This document shows, piece after piece, positions 22,804-31,541 of a DNA stretch of 42,351 nucleotides (position 1 is its first letter; each line of letters starts with the position of its first letter). Made by a program: the position numbers and the translations under genes. The stretch comes from Bacillus sp. 491mf (lineage in GTDB: Bacteria; Bacillota; Bacilli; Bacillales; Bacillaceae_G): the NCBI RefSeq assembly GCF_900112415.1, contig NZ_FOLV01000033.1, forward strand, positions 1-42,351, read 5' to 3'. The notes under the pieces were generated by a model that was not told the origin of the DNA, made no database searches, and worked only from the letters and a program-made list of their open reading frames with translations.

Positions 22804-23517
22804 ATGTTACACAATAAAAAAGTTGTCATTATCGGTGGTAGTTCTGGAATTGGTTTAGAAACAGCGAGACTTGCACTTATGCATGGTAGCGAGGTCATCA
22901 TTGCTAGTCGTTCTGAGGGAAAGTTGCAAAGAGCAAAGGATCAGTTAGGGGGAAACGTAACAATTCATGTGCTTGATACGATGCAAGAACAACAAGTTCA
23001 ATCTTTTTTTGAAAAAGTAGGGCCAATTGATCATTTAGTTGTTACAGCAGCAGAAACATCTGGAGGCTCTTTTATCGATACAGATACAGCCGCAGCACGT
23101 CAGTTATTTGAAAATAAATTTTGGGGACAATTTTATGCAGCGAAATATGGTGCTCCGAAAATTGCTGGTAATGGTTCCATCACTTTATTTTCCGGAGTTG
23201 TCGCTTATAAATCAATGATTGGATCGGCAACACTTGGTGCAGTCAATGCCGCTGTTTCTAACCTTGGTCAAACGTTAGCGCTAGAACTAGCCCCAATTCG
23301 CATAAATGTTGTCTCACCAGGAATTATTGATACACCGTCACGCAGCAAAATGGCAGAAGAAGCGCGTAATACATTTTATACTGACTTAGGAAATAAACTT
23401 CCTGTAGGGCGAGTAGGAAATGCTGAAGATGTAGCACAAGCTGTACTATACGCTATGCAGAATGGGTTTGTTACAGGAACAGTTCTGCATGTTGAAGGTG
23501 GGCATGTTTTAATCTAA
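22804..23517 (+). CDS. SDR family oxidoreductase lacking the usual Tyr-Lys pair
   Basis: This protein of about 237 residues is a short-chain dehydrogenase/reductase with the NAD(P) motif GGSSGIGLE and SRSEGK, suggesting NADPH. The substrate region reads LFSGVVAYKSMIGSATLGAV NAAV: the usual Ser remains, but at the place of YxxxK the sequence has LGAVN, so Tyr and Lys appear replaced by Leu and Asn. The C-terminus GTVLHVEGGHVLI is normal. The ATG at 22804 is 9 bases after GGGGG; an ATG at 22798 is too close. Its promoter carries the element shared with the SnoaL-mdaB operon. Confidence 0.87.
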   Translation: MLHNKKVVIIGGSSGIGLETARLALMHGSEVIIASRSEGKLQRAKDQLGGNVTIHVLDTMQEQQVQSFFEKVGPIDHLVVTAAETSGGSFIDTDTAAARQLFENKFWGQFYAAKYGAPKIAGNGSITLFSGVVAYKSMIGSATLGAVNAAVSNLGQTLALELAPIRINVVSPGIIDTPSRSKMAEEARNTFYTDLGNKLPVGRVGNAEDVAQAVLYAMQNGFVTGTVLHVEGGHVLI

Positions 23518-23528
23518 TAGAATGAAAG

Positions 23529-23560
23529 ACGCTATTCTTTTTGAGAGAATAGCGTTCTGC
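23529..23560. terminator. Hairpin after the SDR gene
   Basis: ACGCTATTCT pairs perfectly with AGAATAGCGT across TTTTGAG, followed by a weak U tract. It lies between converging genes. Confidence 0.65.
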
Positions 23561-23566
23561 ATGTTT

Positions 23567-24151
23567 CTATATAAAATTTAGAGGATAAAAAACCTTCACC
23601 TTACGCCATTTCTCCTCCCACTTCTTTTTCTGTACACGTTCCACATATATATTTGTATATTCCTTCATTTCCTCATAATAAGGGGTCGGCCTTAGTTCTA
23701 AGTTAATGACGTCTTGCACGCCCCAAGGAGCAGCTAGTACAATTTCATCCTGTTCATTTAATTTCAAACCTAGTGCTGTTGCTGTTTCTGGAAATTTTGA
23801 TATAGCATCTACTGAAGAAGAAAAGGGTGGCATGTTGCTAATGATGTGCATTCTTGCTTCGTTTTTTACAGACCAAGGTACATTTGGAAACATATTCAGT
23901 AGTTGTTGCTCGTATTTCTTTTCTGCGGATTCATCAATATTTTCAGCATCAAAATAAACAACATCAACATCTGGAAGAGGCGTTCTTTCTTCAAACCCGT
24001 GCAAGGTATCCCATATTTTTGAACGGACAAACCCAGCGCATACCCACCAATCGGGTAATTGTAATTGTTTAGCAGTTTGTAATAGATCCATCATCCATGG
24101 ATCTTCTTTTACTAATCGGATAATGTCTTGTTCGTTTGTTAGTTTCATCAT
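23567..24151 (-). CDS. Nucleotidyltransferase family protein (DUF925/NTP_transf_6)
   Basis: This 194-residue protein matches the NTP_transf_6 family. It shows PDWWVCAGFVRSKIWDTLHGF near residues 33-53, the metal-binding PLPDVDVVYFD motif, NEARMHIISN, and the ending DVINLELRPTPYY. The DVD acid pair is as in other nucleotidyltransferases. The substrate is unknown. AAAGGAG precedes two ATG codons in a row (24151 and 24148). It is a single leftward gene. Confidence 0.85.
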   Translation of the reverse strand: MMKLTNEQDIIRLVKEDPWMMDLLQTAKQLQLPDWWVCAGFVRSKIWDTLHGFEERTPLPDVDVVYFDAENIDESAEKKYEQQLLNMFPNVPWSVKNEARMHIISNMPPFSSSVDAISKFPETATALGLKLNEQDEIVLAAPWGVQDVINLELRPTPYYEEMKEYTNIYVERVQKKKWEEKWRKVKVFYPLNFI

Positions 24152-24248
24152 ATTTCTCCTTTTATATGCTGTAAGAGCTGCTTCTATTGGATAATTTATT
24201 ATTTTTCTGAATTATATGATAACATATAAAAAAAGGGGGATACAGAAA

Positions 24249-25112
24249 ATGGAACATTTAAAAATTGGTGATATACAAGTAACATGGCTGCGAGGAGGAA
24301 ATACACATTTAGACGGCGGAGCAATGTTTGGCGTTGTACCGAAAGTACTTTGGTCACGCAAATATAGTCATAACGATAAAAATCAAATTTATTTACGAAC
24401 AGATCCATTGCTGCTGCAAACGAAAGATGGAAACATGCTTATCGATTCAGGGATGGGCAACAACAAAATGAATGAGAAGATGAAGCGAAATCAAGGAGTG
24501 ACAGAAGAGTCATCTGTTGAGCAATCGCTTGCTCAGCTTGGATTAAAAGCGGAAGATATTCATTATGTATTAATGACGCATCTTCATTTTGATCATGCCT
24601 CTGGTTTAACGAAATGGGAAGGTGAAAAGCTTGTTCCGACGTTTCCGAATGCCAAAATATATGTATCACAAACAGAATGGGATGAAATGAGAAATCCGAA
24701 TATTCGCTCATGCAATACATATTGGAAAGAAAATTGGGAGCCAATTGTGCATCAAGTCCAAACATTTATGGAAGAAGTACACATTACAGATGAAATCCGA
24801 ATGGTTCATACAGGCGGACATAGTGATGGACATGCCGTTGTCGTTGGGCAAAGTAAAGATGAAACATTCCTTCATTTAGCAGATTTACTACCAACACATG
24901 CGCATCAAAATGTACTGTGGGTCATGGCGTATGATGATTATCCGATGACATCTATTGAAAGTAAACAAAAGTGGATGAAATATGGCATAGAGCAGAATGC
25001 GTGGTTTACGTTCTATCATGATGCCTATTACCGTGCGGTGAAGTGGGATGAAGATGGGCATATGGCAGAAAAATTAGAACGAAAAGAAATAGAAATGACG
25101 AGCAAAGTGTAA
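24249..25112 (+). CDS. ytnP: YtnP-type metallo-beta-lactamase-fold hydrolase (lactonase)
   Basis: This 287-residue protein closely follows B. subtilis YtnP, reported as a quorum-quenching lactonase: [14 protein letters not shown] at the start, the zinc motif [16 protein letters not shown]-like [36 protein letters not shown], and [19 protein letters not shown] at the end. All His/Asp zinc ligands are present. I use the ATG at 24249 after AAAGGGGGA; the ATG at 24216 has no ribosome site. Two ABC permease genes follow 51 bp downstream in the same direction. Confidence 0.9.
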   Translation: MEHLKIGDIQVTWLRGGNTHLDGGAMFGVVPKVLWSRKYSHNDKNQIYLRTDPLLLQTKDGNMLIDSGMGNNKMNEKMKRNQGVTEESSVEQSLAQLGLKAEDIHYVLMTHLHFDHASGLTKWEGEKLVPTFPNAKIYVSQTEWDEMRNPNIRSCNTYWKENWEPIVHQVQTFMEEVHITDEIRMVHTGGHSDGHAVVVGQSKDETFLHLADLLPTHAHQNVLWVMAYDDYPMTSIESKQKWMKYGIEQNAWFTFYHDAYYRAVKWDEDGHMAEKLERKEIEMTSKV

Positions 25113-25163
25113 CGAAGGGTTGTTTTATTTGATGTAATAAATCACGATGCGAGGAGAGTCAAA

Positions 25164-26018
25164 ATGAAGGGGTTTTTCATTGAGAAATGTATAGAATTTT
25201 GCATTTGCATTGTCGTTATTATGGTTATTAGTTATGTGCCATTTGTTTTCTGGGGGAACAATCCTCTTAGTTTTACTGCGTTTTTACAACAGATATTTAC
25301 CCATGGAGATGCTGGGAATCCTATGGACATGCGCCAATTTCCGTTTTGGGATAAGATTTGGGAGCCGTATATATATTCGGGTATTATTTTACTAGCATCT
25401 ACTTGTTTAACAGTTATCATTGCTACATGTCTATCTTTTGGCTATGTACTGTCGTCTTTGAAAGTGAAAAAAACAATTGAGCGATGTTTAGTGCTGATCG
25501 AATCTATTCCTGATTTGTTACTAATTTTTATGCTACAAATATTTTTTGTTTGGTTATATAAACAAACAGGAATCAATTTCGTAAATATTTACGCATTCGG
25601 CAGTAAACAAGCTTATTTCTTACCGATTGTGACGATGAGTCTTGTGCCTGCTCTTCATTTCTTCCGTATTATGGTTTTATTTTTATTGGATGAACAGAAT
25701 AAGCCGTATGTCGAATTTGCTCGTGCAAAGGGCTTGAGTAGAAAATATATTTTATTTGTTCATTTGTTTCGAAATGTAATTTATCATTTATTTAATCATT
25801 TGCAATCTACTTTTCTAGTTATGATTTCAAGTCTATTGCTAGTGGAGGCTGCTTTTAATATTAATGGATACATGTCATTTATTTTAAAGCCATTTGTTTT
25901 AAATCCTGTAACGATAGCACAATGGATCCTTTTATTATTTATTCCATTTTACATTGTGTTTACGATTGCTCATTTTCAAGTGAAGCGTACGACAGGAGGA
26001 CTTGCAAATGAAAAATAG
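25164..26018 (+). CDS. ABC transporter permease (peptide/nickel type), subunit 1
   Basis: This 284-residue protein has about six membrane helices and a binding-protein-dependent permease core, with an EAA-type loop YVEFARAKGLSRKYILFVHL at about residues 189-208 that docks to an ATPase. The layout is DppB/OppB-like. GCGAGGAGAG precedes the ATG. It overlaps the next permease by 11 bases. No ATPase and no substrate-binding protein is encoded nearby, so these must come from elsewhere. Confidence 0.8.
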   Translation: MKGFFIEKCIEFCICIVVIMVISYVPFVFWGNNPLSFTAFLQQIFTHGDAGNPMDMRQFPFWDKIWEPYIYSGIILLASTCLTVIIATCLSFGYVLSSLKVKKTIERCLVLIESIPDLLLIFMLQIFFVWLYKQTGINFVNIYAFGSKQAYFLPIVTMSLVPALHFFRIMVLFLLDEQNKPYVEFARAKGLSRKYILFVHLFRNVIYHLFNHLQSTFLVMISSLLLVEAAFNINGYMSFILKPFVLNPVTIAQWILLLFIPFYIVFTIAHFQVKRTTGGLANEK

Positions 26019-27054
26019 CATGTTCCATTCGAAACGTTTTTGGATTGGCCTTTCTTTTTTCGGCGGACTTGTGTTAGCTAGTTTTTTATTCACATGGTAC
26101 GGAAAAGATTTGTATTCTCAGACGCAAGTGTTAATCAAAGGTGCTGACGGTAATGTTTCACAAAGTGCACCGTTTAATCCTTTGGTGATGCCTCCTTTCG
26201 GATCGGATCGAAGTGGGTATAACTTATTCTTTAAACTTATTATTGGCGCAAAGTTTACGATCTTATTTGTGTTTGGAATTTGTTTTATTCAACTATTAGT
26301 AGGAACTTTATTGGGGAGTTTATTAGCATATACACCCGATTCATTACAAAAGTTTATTGAAAAAGTATGTAAGGTGTATTTCTTTGTTCCGACAGTTGTT
26401 TTAGTTAATTTGTTCATGATGCTGCTAATGATCCAAAGTGAGCATACGGGTTTTCAGGAATCTATTGTTATTAAGCAATTTCTCATTCTTTGCATCGTCA
26501 CTTTGCCAAATCTCATTCTTTACATTAGCCAAGAGATTAATCTTTTTATGAAAAAAGAATATATTACAAGCGCCATTGTGCTCGGTGCTCGAAAATTTCA
26601 TTTGTTTCGAAAGCATATTTGGCTCTCTGTGAAAGAGATTCTTGTGATTCTGTTCCTGCAACAGGCTGTTCAATTATTTACGCTACTCATATATATGGGC
26701 TTTTTTAAAGTATTAATTGGTGGAAGGAAAATGGTAAAGGATCCTTTCGGAGGTCCCCCTACTGCGTTTTCCCTTACAAATGAGTGGTCGGGATTAATTG
26801 GATTGAACAAAAATGAATTATTAACAGCACCGTGGATTATATTGGCGCCGTTAGTAGCTTTTGCAATATCGATTTTTGTTTTAAATCTTATGGTTCAAGG
26901 AATAAAGGAACGACTCAATACAAGGTTTGTGCCTATTCCACAGAAAAAACAAGACTCAGTAGTTGAAGAAAAGAAAACAACGATGTCTGTGGACAAATTT
27001 CGATTTGCGAATATGAAGCCGTTGTACAAAGGAAAAGATAGTTCGTATGAGTAA
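26008..27054 (+). CDS. ABC transporter permease (peptide/nickel type), subunit 2
   Basis: This 348-residue protein has an N-terminal helix, a large extracytoplasmic loop with PFNPLVMPPFGSDRSGYNLF, then about five helices with an EAA-like loop EYITSAIVLGARKFHLFRKH. This is the DppC/OppC layout, whose conserved loop has GTDxxGRD where this protein has GSDRSGYN. The ATG at 26008 is 8 bases after GGAGG, inside the end of subunit 1. The C-terminal 40 residues are charged. It ends at a terminator before a TrmB-type regulator. Confidence 0.8.
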   Translation: MKNSMFHSKRFWIGLSFFGGLVLASFLFTWYGKDLYSQTQVLIKGADGNVSQSAPFNPLVMPPFGSDRSGYNLFFKLIIGAKFTILFVFGICFIQLLVGTLLGSLLAYTPDSLQKFIEKVCKVYFFVPTVVLVNLFMMLLMIQSEHTGFQESIVIKQFLILCIVTLPNLILYISQEINLFMKKEYITSAIVLGARKFHLFRKHIWLSVKEILVILFLQQAVQLFTLLIYMGFFKVLIGGRKMVKDPFGGPPTAFSLTNEWSGLIGLNKNELLTAPWIILAPLVAFAISIFVLNLMVQGIKERLNTRFVPIPQKKQDSVVEEKKTTMSVDKFRFANMKPLYKGKDSSYE

Positions 27055-27087
27055 AAGTATCGGTCTATGCTGACTGATACTTTTTTG
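27053..27087 (+). terminator. Terminator after the permease pair
   Basis: AAAAGTATCGGTC pairs with GACTGATACTTTT across TATGCT, with T-run. Confidence 0.88.
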
Positions 27088-27132
27088 CGTTTGAAGGGTC
27101 TGAAAATATAGACATTTCAATTTTGATGTTTT

Positions 27133-27158
27133 ATAGTAGTTAATACAATAACTACTAT
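27133..27158 (+). promoter_or_regulatory. Perfect inverted repeat before the TrmB-type gene
   Basis: ATAGTAGTTA and TAACTACTAT are perfect 10-base arms separated by ATACAA, ending just before AGGAGGG of the TrmB gene. Such a site next to the start of its own gene suggests autoregulation. Confidence 0.65.
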
Positions 27159-27169
27159 TAGGAGGGCTT

Positions 27170-27982
27170 ATGGAAGAGAAAGCAATTGCCGAATTGCAAA
27201 AACATGGATTTTCGAAATACGAGTGTAAGGCTTACATCGGTTTATTGAAATCACCTGCTATCACCGGCTATGAATTAAGTAAGCGTTCCGGTGTTCCGCG
27301 CTCTATGATTTATGAGGTGTTAGGGAAATTGCTTGATAAGGGAGCGATTCAAACGGTTCCTTCTGATCCGATTGTCTATAAACCTGTTGAACCGAAGCTG
27401 TTGCTTGCTCGTTTGAAAGAAGAGATGGATGCGTCATTAGAAGTGCTCGAATCATCTCTTACGACGTTAGAAAGTGATCAAAAGATAGATGTTGTCACGA
27501 GAATTGTTCAGTATGAACATATTGTTCAAGAAATGCTTTCGATGATTCGAGAGGCAAACAAAGAACTTTGGTTATCCATTTGGTCTCCTCTTGTGAAAGA
27601 CATTGAAAAAGCTGTTCGAGAAAAAGAAGGATCAATCCCGATTTTTACAGTTTTATTTGGAGCAGAAGATAAGAAGTTAGGGCACACATATCATCACAAC
27701 TACATGGCGCCGGACATTGTGAGCAAACGTATGGGTGGGTATTTGACGATTCTCGTTCGAGATGAAGAAGAAGCTCTAATTGCTAAGTTTAGCGACAGAG
27801 GTTCGGAGTGGGCTGTGAAGTCAACTGATCCTGCGCTCGTTCTAATTGCTACTGAATACATTCGGCATGACATTATGGTAGAGGAAGTTACAACTGCGTT
27901 CGGTCCTGAAAAGCTAGATGAACTATGGAAGAAAAGGGAAGATTTAACTCATGTTATGACAGGAAAAAACAGCTTATTATAA
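27170..27982 (+). CDS. TrmB family transcriptional regulator
   Basis: This 270-residue regulator has the TrmB winged helix at residues 1-75 (GFSKYECKAYIGLLKSPAIT, GYELSKRSGVPRSMIYEVL), a short coiled coil (about 85-110), and a phospholipase-D-like effector domain with ANKELWLSIWSPL. TrmB proteins often sense sugars and control transporters. The ATG follows TTAGGAGGG. A perfect inverted repeat covers its leader. Its targets are probably itself and perhaps the adjacent permeases or the EamA exporter. Confidence 0.88.
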   Translation: MEEKAIAELQKHGFSKYECKAYIGLLKSPAITGYELSKRSGVPRSMIYEVLGKLLDKGAIQTVPSDPIVYKPVEPKLLLARLKEEMDASLEVLESSLTTLESDQKIDVVTRIVQYEHIVQEMLSMIREANKELWLSIWSPLVKDIEKAVREKEGSIPIFTVLFGAEDKKLGHTYHHNYMAPDIVSKRMGGYLTILVRDEEEALIAKFSDRGSEWAVKSTDPALVLIATEYIRHDIMVEEVTTAFGPEKLDELWKKREDLTHVMTGKNSLL

Positions 27983-28127
27983 AGTGAAACTTCCATCAGT
28001 GGGGTGGTATTCCCCACTGATGGTTAGTTGAACGAATCGGGCATTTACGGGCAGTTATCCCCCACCTATCTTCTTCGTATTTTTTCAATCTTGAGGTGGG
28101 GGGTACTGCCCGTTAATGCGGGATAAA
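27981..28127 (+). repeat. Dispersed hairpin repeat, family 1, copy E
   Basis: Starts AAAGTGAAACTTCCATCAGT within the TrmB stop codon and ends ACTGCCCGTTAATGCGGGAT. It folds as CCATCAGTGGGG...CCCCACTGATGG, then ACGGGCAGT...ACTGCCCGT enclosing CCCCCACCT...AGGTGGGGG. It probably acts as the 3' end of the TrmB mRNA. Confidence 0.83.
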
Positions 28128-28187
28128 GCTGTTTTTTTCGCACAAAACAATAGTCGTTATAACGATGACTACTTTAGGGGGAGTTAC

Positions 28188-29060
28188 ATGTATGCGAAAT
28201 TAAAATTTGTCGCCTCTATGGCTATCTTTGGTTCTATCGGTCTATTTTCGATTAAAACAGGCCTCCCGTCGATTGAATTGGTTTTTGTACGATGTCTTTG
28301 TGCAAGTGTTTTGTTAGGGGGAATATGGCTTTTTCGCACATTCACAGCAAAACAAGAAAACGTTATTCCGCGCCGCGAGTATGGTCTTGCCTTACTATGT
28401 GGCTTGTTTCTTATTATAAACTGGGTCTTTTTCTTTCGCTCCATTGAAGTCATGCCCATTACTGTCGCGATATCAATTTATCATTTAGCACCAGTGATTG
28501 TACTTCTATTAGGCTCTATTATCTTTAAAGAAAAAATAACAGGAACAGGATTGTTCTTTTTCTTTGTTTGCTTCGTCGGTACATTGTTAGTTGGCGGGAT
28601 TCATCAACATACAAGCGTTTCCGAATTTTTATCCACAGGTGTCTTATGGGCATTTGCTGCAGCCCTTTTCTATGCACTTACTTCCATCACAGGAAAGGGA
28701 ATTCAACTACTGAGTCCGTTGTTAACGACCGTGATTCAAACGGGTCTTGGTGTTATCTTGTTGATTCCATTTGTGGATTGGTCAAAATTTACGCATCTTA
28801 CTGCTGAAAATTGGTTTTATATCCTTGTGACAGGATTTATTCATACAGGATTTGTGTTCTATTTGTTCTTTAGTAGTTTACGAGAATTAAAGGCGCAAAC
28901 AATTGCGATTTTAGTCTTTGTGGATCCAATTGTCGCAATTTTACTAGATGTTACGATTTTACATTACCGTCCTGATCTGTATCAGCTTCTCGGCATTTTT
29001 CTCGTGTTTGCGGGAATGAGTTATTCTCCAAAAAAAGAACGACAATTAGCAAAGGCTTAA
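28188..29060 (+). CDS. EamA (DMT superfamily) transporter
   Basis: This 290-residue protein has ten membrane helices in two EamA halves, with FVRCLCASVLLGG, the SIEVMPITVAISIYHLAPVI motif of the first half, and QTIAILVFVDPIVAILLD of the second. DMT carriers export amino acids or other small metabolites; no substrate can be named. I use ATG 28188 after AGGGGGAG; the longer frame from 28116 covers repeat sequence. It is followed by a terminator. Confidence 0.88.
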   Translation: MYAKLKFVASMAIFGSIGLFSIKTGLPSIELVFVRCLCASVLLGGIWLFRTFTAKQENVIPRREYGLALLCGLFLIINWVFFFRSIEVMPITVAISIYHLAPVIVLLLGSIIFKEKITGTGLFFFFVCFVGTLLVGGIHQHTSVSEFLSTGVLWAFAAALFYALTSITGKGIQLLSPLLTTVIQTGLGVILLIPFVDWSKFTHLTAENWFYILVTGFIHTGFVFYLFFSSLRELKAQTIAILVFVDPIVAILLDVTILHYRPDLYQLLGIFLVFAGMSYSPKKERQLAKA

Positions 29061-29084
29061 GTTGTATATATGTAAAATATGTTC

Positions 29085-29127
29085 AGAGTTTGTTTTAATG
29101 GATTTTGGTTAAAATAAACTCTTTTTT
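29085..29127 (+). terminator. Terminator after the EamA gene
   Basis: GAGTTTGTTTTAA pairs with TTAAAATAAACTC (one G-T pair), then CTTTTTTCG. Confidence 0.85.
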
Positions 29128-29193
29128 CGTTATGATGAATTGTAATTTACGAACATACATTCTAGAATAAAAGTACATGTGGAGGTGTGAATA

Positions 29194-29769
29194 GTGAGAC
29201 CTAATCTGACAAAAGATATTTCGATTCAAGATTTTAAAGATTTTTACTGGTTAAAAGAAGAGCTGCAATCATTTTGCAGGGAACATGGAATGAGTGCATC
29301 TGGTTCTAAGATAGAGATTACAGATAGAATTGAAACGTTTCTTCAAACCGGGGAGATCAAAAAAGCGTTGAGAAAGCCAAAAGATAAGACAAAGTCCCAA
29401 ACACAAGGTAATTTAAGTCTTGATACAGTCATTACAGAAAATCATCGTTGTAGCCAGGATGTAAGAGTCTTTTTTAAGACAGTGATTAGTCCTAAGTTTC
29501 ACTTTTCTACTTATATACAAAACTATATTAAAAATAATGTAGGAAAAACGTATCGTGATGTTGTAGCTGCTTGGTATGAAGAAGAAGAGCGCAAGAAAGA
29601 TCCGGCATATAAGAAACAAATTGCTCCTCAATTTGAATACAATCAATTTACTCGTGACTTTTTCGCAGATCCAAACAATAAAGGAAAAGGTCGTAAAGAA
29701 GCGATGGAAGCATGGAATAACATTAAGAAACTCCCTGGAAGTAACAAATATGTCTCTAATCATTCTTAA
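29194..29769 (+). CDS. SAP-domain protein with DUF6434-type C-terminus
   Basis: This 191-residue basic protein has a SAP-like helix-extended loop-helix at about 15-52 (LKEELQSFCREHGMSASGSKIEITDRI), a Lys-rich linker, and a C-terminal domain with RVFFKTVISPKFHFSTYIQNYIKNN and KGKGRKEAMEAWN, as in DUF6434. SAP domains often bind nucleic acid, so a DNA-related role is possible. The GTG start follows GGAGGTG by about 7 bases. It is a single gene with a hairpin at its end. Confidence 0.8.
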   Translation: MRPNLTKDISIQDFKDFYWLKEELQSFCREHGMSASGSKIEITDRIETFLQTGEIKKALRKPKDKTKSQTQGNLSLDTVITENHRCSQDVRVFFKTVISPKFHFSTYIQNYIKNNVGKTYRDVVAAWYEEEERKKDPAYKKQIAPQFEYNQFTRDFFADPNNKGKGRKEAMEAWNNIKKLPGSNKYVSNHS

Positions 29770-29778
29770 GCGAAACGA

Positions 29779-29815
29779 AGCATTTGATGAACAAGTCAAA
29801 TGCTATTTGTTTGGC
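29779..29815 (+). terminator. Terminator after the SAP-domain gene
   Basis: AGCATTTGA pairs with TCAAATGCT across 8 bases, followed by ATTTGTTT. Confidence 0.7.
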
Positions 29816-29943
29816 CTTTTTAACTATCAAAGCGAATTGGAGTTGTCTCTATTTGTCGAAAGATTCACCCGTAAAGTGTTCTGAAAATTGTTATAATAAT
29901 TCCCAAGCTATCTTGTTTTTTTATAGGAAGATAGCGAAAAAAA

Positions 29944-29957
29944 TGAAAGCGTTTTAA
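29944..29957 (+). promoter_or_regulatory. cre-like site before the acyl-CoA operon
   Basis: TGAAAGCGTTTTAA, identical to the site at maeN, lies 22 bases before the ligase start. A TATAAT (29891-29896) upstream makes this a downstream road-block site for CcpA. A hairpin GCTATCTT...AAGATAGC lies between them. Confidence 0.6.
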
Positions 29958-29978
29958 TGAATGGAGGGAAAAGATAAC

Positions 29979-31541
29979 GTGTATATGACCATTGGGAAAC
30001 TACTGGAAGTAACAACTGGGAATTATCCGAATAAGGAAGCGATTGTTGAGCCTGAAAAACAGATTCGCTGGACGTATGCAGAGTGGAATGAACAGGTAAA
30101 TAAACTTGCTCATGCGTTTCAACAAAGCGGGATTCGAAAGGGTGACTGCGTTTCGGCGTTCCTTTTTAATAGTAGCCGACTTGCGACGACGTGTTTTGCT
30201 TGTGCAAAAATAGGAGCTATATTTAATCCCATCAACTTTCGATTAAAACCACAAGAACTTGCCTATATATTAGAAGATGCTTCTCCTAAAATTGTACTTT
30301 TTGAACAGCAAATAACCTCTCAAGTAGAAAGCATTCATACACAATTTCCTCACATTCAATTTTGGTACATTGACCAAAATAAACCATCATTTTCTGTTTC
30401 ATATGAAGAAAAAGTAGCAAATGCTACGCCGCATTTTGAAAAAGTAGAAGTAAAGGAAGATGACATTTGTTCCATTATGTATACGAGTGGAACGACAGGT
30501 CAGCCAAAAGGTGTGCTTCATCGCCACCGGGAAATTATTGATCAAAGTATGATGGGTGTTGCGTATTTACATTACACGGAAAATAGCCGCGGCCTTGTGA
30601 CGGCGCCAATGTTTCATTGTGCGGAGCTTCATTGTTGTTTCATTCCGAGAGTACATAGCGGTGCGACAAATATCATTCTTCATCATTTTGATGCAAAGCT
30701 TGTCTTGGAGACGATTCAAAACGAAAAGGTGACGGTGATGTTTGCGGCACCGACAATGTGGAATATGATGCTGCAGGAAGATTTAGCGCAGTATGATTTG
30801 TCATCGCTGCAATACGGCTTATACGGAGCGGCTTCGATGGCACCTGCGCTCGTTAAAGCTTGCGATGAAAAGTTGAATGTTTCGCTCATACAAGCTTACG
30901 GCATGACAGAGATGGGACCGGCCGTTACATTTTTACGGGAGCATGAGCAACTTTCCAAAGTTGGTTCGGCAGGAAAGGCTGGATATAATCACGAAATCCG
31001 TGTTGTCCGTCCGAACGATGATGGACCGTCTGAACCTGATGATGTGTTACCTCCCTATGAAATTGGAGAAATTATTATGAGAGGTCCATGCGTGATGGCG
31101 GGGTATCACAACAAGCCAGAAGTGACGGAAAAAGCTTTATATAAAGGATGGTACCATTCAGGAGATTTAGGTTATGTCGATCGAGATGGGTATTTATATG
31201 TAGCTGATCGCGTTGACGATATGGTCGTGAGCGGCGGAGAGAATATTTATCCGCGCGAGGTAGAAGACTTTTTATACACGCATGAAGGTGTGTTAGATGT
31301 TGCGGTATTAGGGGAGAAAGATGATTTGTGGGGGCAGCGCGTCGTTGCATACGTTGTTTCAAAGGACGGGTCGCTTACAGAAGAAAAGTTAGATGAATAT
31401 TGCAGGCAAAGTGATAAGCTCGCTGATTATAAACGCCCGCGTAGGTATGTATTTACGGAGCAGCTACCGAGAAATGCGAGCGGGAAAATTCAAAAGTTTA
31501 TTTTGCGTAATCAAGGGACAGAGGTGAAAAAAATACGATGA
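29979..31541 (+). CDS. Acyl-CoA synthetase (AMP-forming fatty acid-CoA ligase)
   Basis: This protein of about 520 residues is an ANL-family ligase that activates a carboxylic acid, probably a fatty acid, to its CoA ester. It has the P-loop-like SIMYTSGTTGQPKGVLH, the acyl-site region GLYGAASMAP, QAYGMTEMGP, YHSGDLGYVDRDGYLYVADR, and the late Lys in RNASGKIQKFILR. The GTG at 29979 is 10 bases after GGAGGG; an ATG at 29961 would include that ribosome site in the gene. It opens a four-gene operon and overlaps the next gene by 4 bp. A cre-like site suggests glucose repression. Confidence 0.9.
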   Translation: MYMTIGKLLEVTTGNYPNKEAIVEPEKQIRWTYAEWNEQVNKLAHAFQQSGIRKGDCVSAFLFNSSRLATTCFACAKIGAIFNPINFRLKPQELAYILEDASPKIVLFEQQITSQVESIHTQFPHIQFWYIDQNKPSFSVSYEEKVANATPHFEKVEVKEDDICSIMYTSGTTGQPKGVLHRHREIIDQSMMGVAYLHYTENSRGLVTAPMFHCAELHCCFIPRVHSGATNIILHHFDAKLVLETIQNEKVTVMFAAPTMWNMMLQEDLAQYDLSSLQYGLYGAASMAPALVKACDEKLNVSLIQAYGMTEMGPAVTFLREHEQLSKVGSAGKAGYNHEIRVVRPNDDGPSEPDDVLPPYEIGEIIMRGPCVMAGYHNKPEVTEKALYKGWYHSGDLGYVDRDGYLYVADRVDDMVVSGGENIYPREVEDFLYTHEGVLDVAVLGEKDDLWGQRVVAYVVSKDGSLTEEKLDEYCRQSDKLADYKRPRRYVFTEQLPRNASGKIQKFILRNQGTEVKKIR

